Part shown: one piece after another, positions 1-6,052 of the stretch
Layout: every line of letters starts with the position of its first letter
How positions within the stretch are numbered: the first letter of the stretch is position 1
NCBI GenBank assembly: GCA_021796055.1
Contig: JAJYOS010000284.1
Location: 1-7,799, forward strand
Source of the DNA: Bacteroidota bacterium
GTDB lineage: Bacteria > Bacteroidota > Kryptoniia > Kryptoniales > JAKASW01
Length of the DNA: 7,799 nucleotides
Direction: 5' to 3'
The notes under the pieces: generated by a model
What the model saw: the letters and a program-made list of their open reading frames with translations, nothing else
Told to the model about the DNA's origin: nothing
Database searches by the model: none
Program-made: the position numbers and the translations under genes

Positions 1-353
1 TCAATCAGGTTGAAGCTCTGAAAGACGAACCCGATATTCGCTTTACGCATGTTAGCCCGCCGCCGCTCAGGATATTTCGACACTTCCTCGTTCAGGAAGT
101 AGTACTCTCCGCCACTCGGGTTATCGAGCAGTCCGAAAATATTGAGGAGCGTCGACTTCCCGCAGCCGGACGGCCCCATGACGGCCACGAATTCTTTTTC
201 GTTGATCTCAATGTTCACTCCTCCAAGCGCGGTCGTCTCCACCTCTTCGGTCGTATATATCTTCTTGAGATCGACGGTGCGGAGGAGCGTGCTCCCCTTC
301 ATTGATGCGCCGGTATTCTTCTTTCCACGGTTCAGTACCTCGTCGAATGCCAT
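1..353 (-). CDS. ABC transporter ATP-binding protein (MacB/LolD type), C-terminal part outside window
   Basis: ATPase subunit of a MacB/LolD-type ABC exporter, expected on the cytoplasmic face with a MacB-like or FtsX-like permease. Only the first 117 codons are present. Visible motifs are the beta-strand LLRTVDLKKIY (about residues 23-33), the Walker A loop GPSGCGKST (residues 60-68), and the Q-loop in GFVFQSFNLI (Gln about 112). The signature motif, Walker B and H-loop lie beyond position 1. The start at 353 is chosen because AAGGAG stands 8 nt upstream. It gives a roughly 20-residue N-terminal extension (MAFDEVLNRGKK...) compared with typical LolD proteins; the in-frame ATG at 302 would give a more typical length but has no visible Shine-Dalgarno. 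It follows the adaptor gene by 28 nt on the same strand, so the two are almost certainly co-transcribed. Substrate cannot be told; macrolide-type, lipoprotein or peptide export are all possible. Confidence 0.93.
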   Translation of the reverse strand, partial: MAFDEVLNRGKKNTGASMKGSTLLRTVDLKKIYTTEEVETTALGGVNIEINEKEFVAVMGPSGCGKSTLLNIFGLLDNPSGGEYYFLNEEVSKYPERRRANMRKANIGFVFQSFNLI

Positions 354-361
354 TTTCTTTG

Positions 362-367
362 CTCCTT
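362..367 (-). promoter_or_regulatory. Ribosome binding site AAGGAG of the ABC ATPase gene
   Basis: Reading the minus strand, AAGGAG lies 8 nt before the ATG at 353. It decides the start in favour of 353 over the internal ATG at 302, and lies in the short gap after the adaptor stop codon, as expected for coupled translation in an operon. Confidence 0.7.
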
Positions 368-381
368 TTCCGGATTTCTCT

Positions 382-1635
382 TCAGTGTTTGATAACCAAT
401 TCATCGGCATCGCCGAAATTCTCGTACGATGAGGTGACGACTCTGTCGCCGGGCCTGAGGCCGGAGAGGACTTCAAAATAGTCTGGGTTCTGTCGGCCCA
501 GCCCTATATTCCTCTTGACAGCGACATCCCCGGACTTGTCGAGCACGAATACCCATTGCCCTCCCGTTTTCTGGTAGAAACCGCCGCGCGCCAGAAGAAG
601 GGCTGTCGTCCTCTCACTCAACTGCAACCTGATTTGAAGGGTTTGCCCTCTCCTGATTCCCTCCGGTACGGATCCATCGAAAGCCAAATCGACCTGGAAT
701 TTTCCGGCGGTGACTTCCGGAAAGACCTTCGTGATCGTGAGCCGATAGTTGCTCCCGTCGATTTCCGCCGTCGCATGCAAGCCTTTCATGACTCGAGCAA
801 TGTAGAACTCGTCTATGTCCGCCCTGACTTTGAACCCGTCGAGCGCGTCAACCTGGCCGAGCTGGTCTCCCGGTGATTTCGACTGCCCGGTCTCAGCATT
901 GAGAGAAGTGAGCTGACCGCTGATCGGCGCCCTTACGGTCAGGTTGTCGATATTCTCGCGTATCAGCTCGAGATTCTTCTGAAGCCTGTCTATGGAGGCT
1001 GATATCTGCGTAAGTTGATTCTGCTTTAGCACGGAATCCTGTACGAAATTTCGACGGGCAAGGTTCTGTTCTTCCACGGCCTGATTGAAGTTGTTCTCCG
1101 CCCGCTCATATTCAAGCTGCGAGATCAGTTTCTTCTCCCACATCTTCTTTTCGCGCTCAAAGACTTCATTCGCGTTTATGAACGCGTAGTTCGCTGTCAC
1201 GAGCGATGTCTGGAGCGCGATACTGTTCTGCTCGATTTGCAGCCTTGTATTTCGCGCGTCATTAATTTGCTGATAAGTAAATGACTCCTGCTGCAGCGCG
1301 TTTAACTGCACATTACTGTTCGACAGTTTGAGTATCTTCTCACCTTTCTGAACCATCGCGCCTTCTTCGACATATCTCTTCTCAACTATGCCCCCGAGGA
1401 TCGCGTCGAGATAGAAGGTCGTACGTGGTCGGACGGTCCCGGTTACCGGGATGAACTCCTGGAACTCGCCCTTTTTAACCGTCGAGATGGTGATCTTGTC
1501 GACGTCAACATTCAGCTTCGAACCGGTATCGGTGAGTATAAGAACGATGAGTCCCACAAACAGAATTGCACCCGTGATATATACCCATGACCTCATCTTC
1601 TTGTAGAAAGGCTTCTTTTCGATTTTTCTGTCCAA
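382..1635 (-). CDS. HlyD/MacA-family efflux periplasmic adaptor subunit
   Basis: Membrane-fusion protein that would link an inner-membrane ABC exporter to an outer-membrane channel. It has a short basic N-terminus (MDRKIEKKPFYKK) and one membrane helix at about residues 16-35 (YITGAILFVGLIVLIL). The first half of the lipoyl-like domain follows (GGIVEKRYVEEGAMVQKGEKI, about 80-100), then a long alpha-helical hairpin rich in Gln, Asn and Glu (about 105-230). The second lipoyl half comes next (NLTVRAPISGQLTSL, about 232-246), then a beta-barrel and membrane-proximal domain ending in GLRPGDRVV. Length is 417 aa, usual for MacA. The reading frame stays open to 1680, where another TTG exists. I prefer the TTG at 1635 because relatives, as I recall them, begin MDRxIEKK, AGGG lies about 8 nt upstream, and the predicted sigma-54 transcript start (about 1696) would leave only about 16 nt before 1680. 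The gene precedes the ABC ATPase and is transcribed away from the regulator. Confidence 0.93.
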   Translation of the reverse strand: MDRKIEKKPFYKKMRSWVYITGAILFVGLIVLILTDTGSKLNVDVDKITISTVKKGEFQEFIPVTGTVRPRTTFYLDAILGGIVEKRYVEEGAMVQKGEKILKLSNSNVQLNALQQESFTYQQINDARNTRLQIEQNSIALQTSLVTANYAFINANEVFEREKKMWEKKLISQLEYERAENNFNQAVEEQNLARRNFVQDSVLKQNQLTQISASIDRLQKNLELIRENIDNLTVRAPISGQLTSLNAETGQSKSPGDQLGQVDALDGFKVRADIDEFYIARVMKGLHATAEIDGSNYRLTITKVFPEVTAGKFQVDLAFDGSVPEGIRRGQTLQIRLQLSERTTALLLARGGFYQKTGGQWVFVLDKSGDVAVKRNIGLGRQNPDYFEVLSGLRPGDRVVTSSYENFGDADELVIKH

Positions 1636-1706
1636 GAGTGTACCCTGAATTCTGTCTTTAATCAGCTGTTTGAACTGCAATCTTGCTCATCTGCACTGTT
1701 CAAAAG

Positions 1707-1722
1707 TGCAATTACCGTGCCC
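1707..1722 (-). promoter_or_regulatory. Sigma-54 (-24/-12) promoter of the adaptor/ABC exporter operon
   Basis: The minus strand reads GGGCACGGTAATTGCA. The consensus is TGGCACG-N4-TTGCW, so only the first base differs. The invariant GG (1721-1720) and GC (1709-1708) are separated by exactly 10 nt. The predicted transcript start is about 1696, giving a leader of about 60 nt to the TTG at 1635. The nearby gene for a sigma-54-dependent activator (2220-3590) makes the assignment much more likely than the motif alone would. Confidence 0.78.
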
Positions 1723-1805
1723 CGCCGGAACGCCCCACTAATCCTGAGAAGCATACGAATCCGAAGCCATTTGCTTGTTACAGGCTTTATTGTCAAGTTG
1801 AGAGT

Positions 1806-1845
1806 GTTCGAAATCGGACGGTAGCGTTCGGAAATGAACGGCAGC
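1806..1845. promoter_or_regulatory. Tandem 20-bp repeat with dyads, candidate enhancer (UAS) for the NtrC-type regulator
   Basis: Two adjacent 20-bp units, 1806-1825 and 1826-1845, both start GTTCG and match at 15 of 20 positions. The second contains a perfect dyad, CGTTC-N6-GAACG (1825-1840); the first has the related, less perfect GTTC-N6-GGAC. The 20-bp period places both sites on nearly the same DNA face. They lie 85-125 bp upstream of the -24 element of the exporter promoter, the usual distance for enhancer sites of sigma-54 activators. Binding by the adjacent regulator is inferred. Confidence 0.45.
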
Positions 1846-1863
1846 CAATTCTCAGATATCGAA

Positions 1864-2223
1864 GAGCAATGACCAAAAAGTTCGATGGCAAAAAGAAGGC
1901 AACCGTGACAAGGGTAAATGTCATCGAGAATAAGTCTCTCGAATTTGCTGTACGAATGGTGGGCGCATATCAGTATCTTGCAGCCAATAAAAGAGAATGG
2001 GTGCTTTCTAAACGGTTGCTGAGATGTGGCACATCAATTGTAGCAAATGGCTCTGAAGGATGTGGAGCCGTTTTCAAAGCCGATTTGTCAAACGAGATCT
2101 CGATTGCATACAAAGAGTGTTTGGTAACAAGATATTGGATTTCGTTGCTTTGGAAGACGGAGTTCAGTAATGAAAAGGTTAACGAGAATATTTACACCGA
2201 TGCAGATGAACAATGAGCAATGA
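1864..2223. repeat. 9-bp direct repeats (GAGCAATGA) bracketing the four-helix-bundle ORF
   Basis: GAGCAATGA occurs at 1864-1872 and again at 2215-2223, 351 bp apart. The first copy contains the start codon of the four-helix-bundle ORF, the second that of the response regulator. Precise deletion between the copies would remove the ORF and leave the regulator with an intact start. This fits a target-site duplication or a recombination scar, but each copy includes an ATG and the surroundings are low-complexity (CAATGAGCAATGA), so chance is not excluded. Confidence 0.4.
1869..2216 (+). CDS. Four helix bundle protein (23S rRNA IVS / S23-like), probably C-terminally shortened
   Basis: Small 115-aa protein resembling the four-helix-bundle family found in 23S rRNA intervening sequences and related to the Avd accessory protein of diversity-generating retroelements. 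Its biochemical role is not established. Family-like segments are KSLEFAVRMVGAYQYLAANK (residues 23-42), WVLSKRLLRCGTSIVANGSE (44-63), KADLSNEISIAYKECLVTRYW (70-90) and the ISLLWKTEF stretch. The usual tail after 'DAEEL', a helix like KILTSIIKT, is absent: the protein stops at DADEQ. Several positions (IVANGSEGCG, CLVTRYW) look divergent, so it may be decaying. The ATG at 1869 is chosen because family similarity begins shortly after it; the frame is open back to 1683 but that part has no family character. It is richer in A/T than its neighbours and ends 3 nt before the regulator start, inside the otherwise compact regulatory locus, which suggests an acquired element. Confidence 0.8.
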   Translation: MTKKFDGKKKATVTRVNVIENKSLEFAVRMVGAYQYLAANKREWVLSKRLLRCGTSIVANGSEGCGAVFKADLSNEISIAYKECLVTRYWISLLWKTEFSNEKVNENIYTDADEQ

Positions 2224-3590
2224 ATAAATCCGGCAAACTTCTAATAATCGATGACGATGAGGATGTCCTCTATTCCGCGCGGCTCCTTCTGAAGCAGCAT
2301 TATCCGATTGTGCGCATCGAAAAAGACCCGTCACAGATACCCTCGCTCCTTAAGGCAGAACATTACGACGTTGTCTTGCTTGACATGAATTTTACCGGCG
2401 ACGCGACGAGCGGAAAGGAAGGGTTTTCCTGGATGAAGACTATCCTCGAACTCGACCCTTCCGCCGTTGTAACACTCATTACTGCCTACGGCAATATCGA
2501 AATGGCGGTCAAAGCGATTAAAGAAGGCGCGAGCGACTTCGTACTCAAGCCGTGGCAGAATGAGAAACTCCTGGCAACTGTCTCCTCGGCCATGAAGCTT
2601 AGCGAATCGAAGCAGGAAATCGAAGCGCTCCGGTCCAGACAGAAGCAGCTCAATAGCGATCTTGACAGCAGCTTCCAGGAGATTATCGGTGTCTCCGAGG
2701 AGATGAGGAGAGTATTCAGCACCGTCAAGAAAGTCGCCTCGACAGACGCGAACGTGTTGATAATGGGTGAGAACGGTACCGGTAAGGAACTCATAGCGCG
2801 GGCCATACACAGGCAATCGAGGCGGAGCGAGAATATTTTTCTCGCGGTCGATATGGGCGCTCTCAGTGAGACTCTATTCGAGAGCGAGCTTTTCGGACAT
2901 GTGAAGGGAGCCTTCACAGACGCGAAGGAGGACAAAGCCGGCCGATTTGAAGTAGCATCCGGCGGGACACTTTTCCTCGACGAGATCGGTAACCTCACCA
3001 ACAACCTCCAGATGAAGCTTCTGGCAGTAATCCAGAACAGACAGGTGACACGGCTCGGGGCAAACATGCCGAGACCGATCGACATACGGTTGATTAGCGC
3101 CACAAACCTCCCCAAGGAAGAACTCAAGTCCGAGAAAAGGTTCAGGCAGGACCTCCTGTACCGCATCAACACCGTTGAAGTGGAGCTGCCCCCGCTCAGA
3201 AACAGGACCGAAGACATTCCACTTCTCACCGATCACTTCCTGAAAGTGTACTGCCGCAAATACAACAAATCGATGAAACAGGTAAGCCGGGAGGCCATGA
3301 ATAAACTCGCGAGGTATCACTGGCCAGGGAACGTGAGAGAGTTGCAGCACACCATCGAACGGCTCGTGATACTCAGCGAGTCTACGTTGCTCGAGCCGGG
3401 TGAATTCTACCTTTCTTCCAACGATGCTGCGGAGAATATTCCATTCAACTCTTATCAACTCGAAGAAGCCGAGAAGATTCTCATAATAAAGGCTGTAAGC
3501 AAGCACGAGGGAAATTTGACCAGAGCTGCGAAAGACCTCGGCATAACGAGGGCGGCGTTGTACAGGAGACTGGAGAAATATGGACTCTAG
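2220..3590 (+). CDS. Sigma-54-dependent response regulator (NtrC family: REC-AAA+-Fis HTH)
   Basis: Cytoplasmic two-component regulator of 456 aa, the full usual length. The receiver domain (about 5-120) has the acidic cluster DDDED (11-15), phospho-acceptor Asp55 in VVLLD, Thr88 and Lys110 in FVLKPW. The AAA+ domain (about 152-385) has Walker A GENGTGKE (183-190), the sigma-54 contact loop as GAFTDA (230-235), Walker B LFLDE (251-255) and the WPGNVREL motif (368-375). A Fis-type helix-turn-helix ends the protein (about 430-452, GNLTRAAKDLGITRAALYRR). The contact loop has Asp where GAFTGA has its second Gly. No clear Shine-Dalgarno precedes the ATG at 2220, which lies 3 nt after the four-helix-bundle stop, so coupling is possible. 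The kinase follows 149 nt downstream. A sigma-54 promoter on the divergent exporter operon is its most likely target. Confidence 0.97.
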   Translation: MNKSGKLLIIDDDEDVLYSARLLLKQHYPIVRIEKDPSQIPSLLKAEHYDVVLLDMNFTGDATSGKEGFSWMKTILELDPSAVVTLITAYGNIEMAVKAIKEGASDFVLKPWQNEKLLATVSSAMKLSESKQEIEALRSRQKQLNSDLDSSFQEIIGVSEEMRRVFSTVKKVASTDANVLIMGENGTGKELIARAIHRQSRRSENIFLAVDMGALSETLFESELFGHVKGAFTDAKEDKAGRFEVASGGTLFLDEIGNLTNNLQMKLLAVIQNRQVTRLGANMPRPIDIRLISATNLPKEELKSEKRFRQDLLYRINTVEVELPPLRNRTEDIPLLTDHFLKVYCRKYNKSMKQVSREAMNKLARYHWPGNVRELQHTIERLVILSESTLLEPGEFYLSSNDAAENIPFNSYQLEEAEKILIIKAVSKHEGNLTRAAKDLGITRAALYRRLEKYGL

Positions 3591-3606
3591 GGTGAATTCT
3601 AATTTT

Positions 3607-3732
3607 CAACTTCCAAGCTCCAAACAAGGATTAAGAATCAAAGACACAAATCGGAGATCTTGCGGATCATTTCGATTCTTGGCCATTGGAGCTTTCCTTT
3701 TGTTTGGAAGTTGGAGCTGGGCGTTTGGAGCT
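3607..3732. repeat. Imperfect inverted repeat built from TTGGAGCT units, between regulator and kinase
   Basis: The left arm (3607-3625, CAACTTCCAAGCTCCAAAC) matches the reverse complement of the right arm (3702-3719) at about 15 of 19 positions. Both arms are followed inward by AAGGA-like sequence. A second, inner pair is AAGAATC (3633-3639) with GATTCTT (3674-3680). TTGGAGCT occurs three times directly (3686-3693, 3711-3718, 3725-3732) and once inverted (3616-3623). The whole could fold as a long imperfect hairpin in the transcript. It fills nearly all of the 149-nt gap and looks like a small intergenic repetitive element. Its family is not identified. Confidence 0.55.
3727..3730 (+). promoter_or_regulatory. 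Shine-Dalgarno GGAG of the kinase gene, supplied by the repeat
   Basis: GGAG lies 9 nt before the ATG at 3740. It decides the start codon over the open frame that begins at 3686 inside the repeat. The GGAG is part of the last TTGGAGCT unit, so the repeat may influence translation of the kinase. Confidence 0.6.
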
Positions 3733-3739
3733 TAAAAGA

Positions 3740-5128
3740 ATGGTTTTTAAAAGATTCAGCGTCACTGTCTTCACGCGGACGGCCATGCTTTGCCTGACAT
3801 GTTTCCTGTTCATCTATCTACTTACCCGGACCTCGTTCATTGTTACCCCCTTCATAGTCGCGCTTTTAATAATCTTCCAGGTCTATTCCCTGATCCACTA
3901 CGTTCAGAAGACCAACAGGGACATCGCCAGGTTCTTCGAATCGATAAAATACTCGGATTTTACGCAAAGCTTTCAACCCAACATAAAAGGCTCTTCTTTT
4001 GAAGATCTCAACCGCGCATTATCAGAGGTGATCGAACGGTTCCGTAAAACGCGGTCCGAAAAGGAGGAACAGTATCGATATCTTCAAATTGTTTTCCAGC
4101 ATGTCGGGATCGGGTTGATGGTTTTTACCTCGGATGGGAAGGTCGAGCTTATGAACGCAGCTGCGAAAAGGCTGCTGAAGGTCAACACTGTGGAAAATAT
4201 CTCCGACCTGGCCGGGATGAGCAAATCACTCGTTGGGACCCTTCAGCAAATTGCGGGGGGCGAAAACATTCTCGTGAAATTCGTAAACGACAACGAACTG
4301 TTCCAGCTCTCGATCTACGCGACCGAATTCAAGATGAGCGACACGCAGTACAAGCTGGTTTCGTTGACCAACATACAAAACGAGCTCGAAGAGAGGGAGA
4401 TGGAGGCCTGGCAGAACCTCATAAGAGTTCTGACGCACGAGATAATGAATTCCGTTACACCGATCATCTCTTTGTCATCGACCGCAGGCTCTCTACTTCA
4501 AGGACTGATGAATGGCGGAAGTGAAGGGAAACCGGAGACCGTGGGCCGAAAGCCGGAGGCATCGGAGACAGACAGCAACTCGCTCAGCGACGTGAAAGGG
4601 GCACTGGACACGATTTCGAGAAGGAGTCAGGGGCTCCTGCATTTCGTCGATGATTACAGGAATCTCACCAGGGTGCCTGCCCCGAATTTTCAGACTTTCA
4701 GGGTCGCTGAACTTTTTGGAAGAATACAGAAGTTGTTCTCCGACCGTTTCCAGGTCAGGAACATAAAATTCTCTTGCACGGTTGAGCCGGCAGACCTCCA
4801 ACTGACAGCTGATCCCGACCTCATCGAGCAGGTGGTCATAAATCTCATCACGAATTCAATCAGCGCCATATCCGCCAAATCTTCTCCTGAAATCAAGCTC
4901 ATATCTCGAACGGACAGCCGTGCCGGAGTACTCATCCAGGTGGCGGACAACGGCCAGGGAATACCTGAAGAACTACAGGACAAGATATTTATTCCCTTCT
5001 TTACAACGCGCAAGGAAGGCTCGGGAATCGGACTCAGCCTCTCACGCCAGATAATGCGGGCTCACAAGGGAAGCATTGCCCTGAGCTCCACTCCGGGCCT
5101 GGAAACCGTTTTCACCTTGAGGTTCTGA
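3740..5128 (+). CDS. Membrane sensor histidine kinase (NtrB/NtrY-like), partner of the regulator
   Basis: Inner-membrane kinase of 462 aa, expected to phosphorylate Asp55 of the regulator encoded just upstream. Two adjacent membrane helices (about 12-29 and 32-54) are separated by only a few residues, so there is essentially no periplasmic sensor domain. A HAMP-like or linker stretch with KYSDF (70-74) follows, then a PAS-like domain (about 114-210, with HVGIGLMVFTSDGKVELMN at 121-139). The phospho-acceptor is His233 in LTHEIMNSVTP. The ATPase domain has the N-box around Asn368 and Asn372, G1 as DNGQG (403-407), the F-box IFIPFF and G2 as GSGIGL (427-432). Between the two dimerisation helices there is a polar low-complexity loop (about 258-285). 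The ATG at 3740 is chosen for its GGAG. An intramembrane or cytoplasmic PAS cue is therefore more likely than a large periplasmic ligand. Confidence 0.96.
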   Translation: MVFKRFSVTVFTRTAMLCLTCFLFIYLLTRTSFIVTPFIVALLIIFQVYSLIHYVQKTNRDIARFFESIKYSDFTQSFQPNIKGSSFEDLNRALSEVIERFRKTRSEKEEQYRYLQIVFQHVGIGLMVFTSDGKVELMNAAAKRLLKVNTVENISDLAGMSKSLVGTLQQIAGGENILVKFVNDNELFQLSIYATEFKMSDTQYKLVSLTNIQNELEEREMEAWQNLIRVLTHEIMNSVTPIISLSSTAGSLLQGLMNGGSEGKPETVGRKPEASETDSNSLSDVKGALDTISRRSQGLLHFVDDYRNLTRVPAPNFQTFRVAELFGRIQKLFSDRFQVRNIKFSCTVEPADLQLTADPDLIEQVVINLITNSISAISAKSSPEIKLISRTDSRAGVLIQVADNGQGIPEELQDKIFIPFFTTRKEGSGIGLSLSRQIMRAHKGSIALSSTPGLETVFTLRF

Positions 5129-5221
5129 GAAGTCACTTCGCGTAGTCGGCCCGGTGAAGGAATGGATCACCCGGTATTATCGACGCACACAGTCAACCGG
5201 TTTGTCCCGGGCCCGATCACT

Positions 5222-6052
5222 TCACTTCGCCGATTGTAATTCCTTGAGCCACTCTTCTGCCACCGCCCGCGCCGCGTCCACGGCTCCCCTGCCGGCTCTA
5301 AAGCAGAGTTTCCATTCGGGCGGCTTGCTCTCGTACTCGGGATTGGCAAATGAGGTGTATCCACTGCTGTGTCTCACGACCGCGGCACCGAAGTCCACAT
5401 CGGTGGAAATCTCCAGGAATTTTCCCAGCCCGCGTATGAGCATTGGCTTTGGGTCGGTAGTCCACTCCTGCACCCACTCCAACGAATCCTTCCTGAACGT
5501 CTCGAGTTGGCCCTCGTAATCCTGCTGATACGCTTTCTCAATATCCTTGCTATACATAGGATTGTTCGGATCGTCGAGCGACTTAATGCTCTCCCGCAAG
5601 CCGTCCAAAACAGCTTTGTACTGCTCCTTCTCCTGGGGAGTGGCGTTCTTCAGATTGTCTTCAATTTCCTTCAAGCTCTTCTGCAACTGTTCTTTCTGTT
5701 CGTTGCGGAGCTCATCCATCGATTTCGGAGGATCCGGCCGCTCAGGTTTCTTCCCCTCGCGAAATGTCTGATAACGCCTATAGAATTCCTCGCTCCTTGT
5801 GTATGCCTTCGCGAAATCGACGGCGCTCCTTACCATTGCCGGTCTGTCCCCTTTCGCAAGCGCCAGGATTTGCTCCGTTCGCGGATAAGAGAATATTGCA
5901 TGGCTGAAGTCCAGCCACACATAGTCCTTAGCGTCTTCCTCAGAGACTCCCAATTGCTTCAGCACCTGCGCCCCTTTCTCATCCACGACACGAAAAGCAA
6001 GCGCGAGCGCGAGGCCGAGGCATCCAAGTGCGAAAATGATAAGGCGTTTCAT
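5222..6052 (-). CDS. Exported conserved hypothetical protein with central coiled coil
   Basis: I do not recognise a named family and assign no function, although the overall pattern resembles hypothetical proteins I recall from Bacteroidota/Ignavibacteria. It has 276 aa. The N-terminus MKRLIIFALGCLGLALALA is a signal peptide with likely cleavage after about residue 19; the Cys at 11 is not in a convincing lipobox. A folded N-terminal part includes DFSHAIFSYPRTEQILALAKGD (49-70). A charged, Pro-rich linker (about 99-112) leads into a Gln/Glu/Lys-rich helix likely to form a coiled coil (about 113-160). The C-terminal part (about 200-276) contains the conserved-looking DVDFGAAV, FANPEYE and WKLCFRAG segments. 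The start is supported by a strong GGGGGAGG directly upstream, though its spacing to the ATG is short. It is convergent with the kinase gene (93 nt apart) and appears monocistronic. Confidence 0.85.
   Translation of the reverse strand: MKRLIIFALGCLGLALALAFRVVDEKGAQVLKQLGVSEEDAKDYVWLDFSHAIFSYPRTEQILALAKGDRPAMVRSAVDFAKAYTRSEEFYRRYQTFREGKKPERPDPPKSMDELRNEQKEQLQKSLKEIEDNLKNATPQEKEQYKAVLDGLRESIKSLDDPNNPMYSKDIEKAYQQDYEGQLETFRKDSLEWVQEWTTDPKPMLIRGLGKFLEISTDVDFGAAVVRHSSGYTSFANPEYESKPPEWKLCFRAGRGAVDAARAVAEEWLKELQSAK

Noticed and set aside
556..876. Plus-strand frame of 106 codons inside the adaptor gene
   Set aside because: Antisense to the beta-barrel part of the adaptor; no Shine-Dalgarno or family pattern.
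1683..1868. Open frame extending the four-helix-bundle ORF 62 codons upstream
   Set aside because: The extension has no family character, overlaps the sigma-54 promoter and the tandem repeat, and family similarity begins after the ATG at 1869.
1886..1901. Second GG-N10-GC arrangement (TGGCAAAAAGAAGGCA) on the plus strand
   Set aside because: It lies inside a Lys-rich coding stretch of the four-helix-bundle ORF and matches the -12 part poorly (AGGCA for TTGCA); probably chance.
2331..3506. Long minus-strand open frames opposite the response regulator (161, 247 and 210 codons)
   Set aside because: They are antisense shadows of a gene with unmistakable REC, AAA+ and HTH motifs; their translations have no domain character.
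5149..5180. Possible bidirectional terminator between the kinase and the convergent hypothetical gene
   Set aside because: The hairpin GGTGA/TCACC has only 5 uninterrupted pairs plus a mismatch, a 9-nt loop and no T-run, so it is too weak to call.
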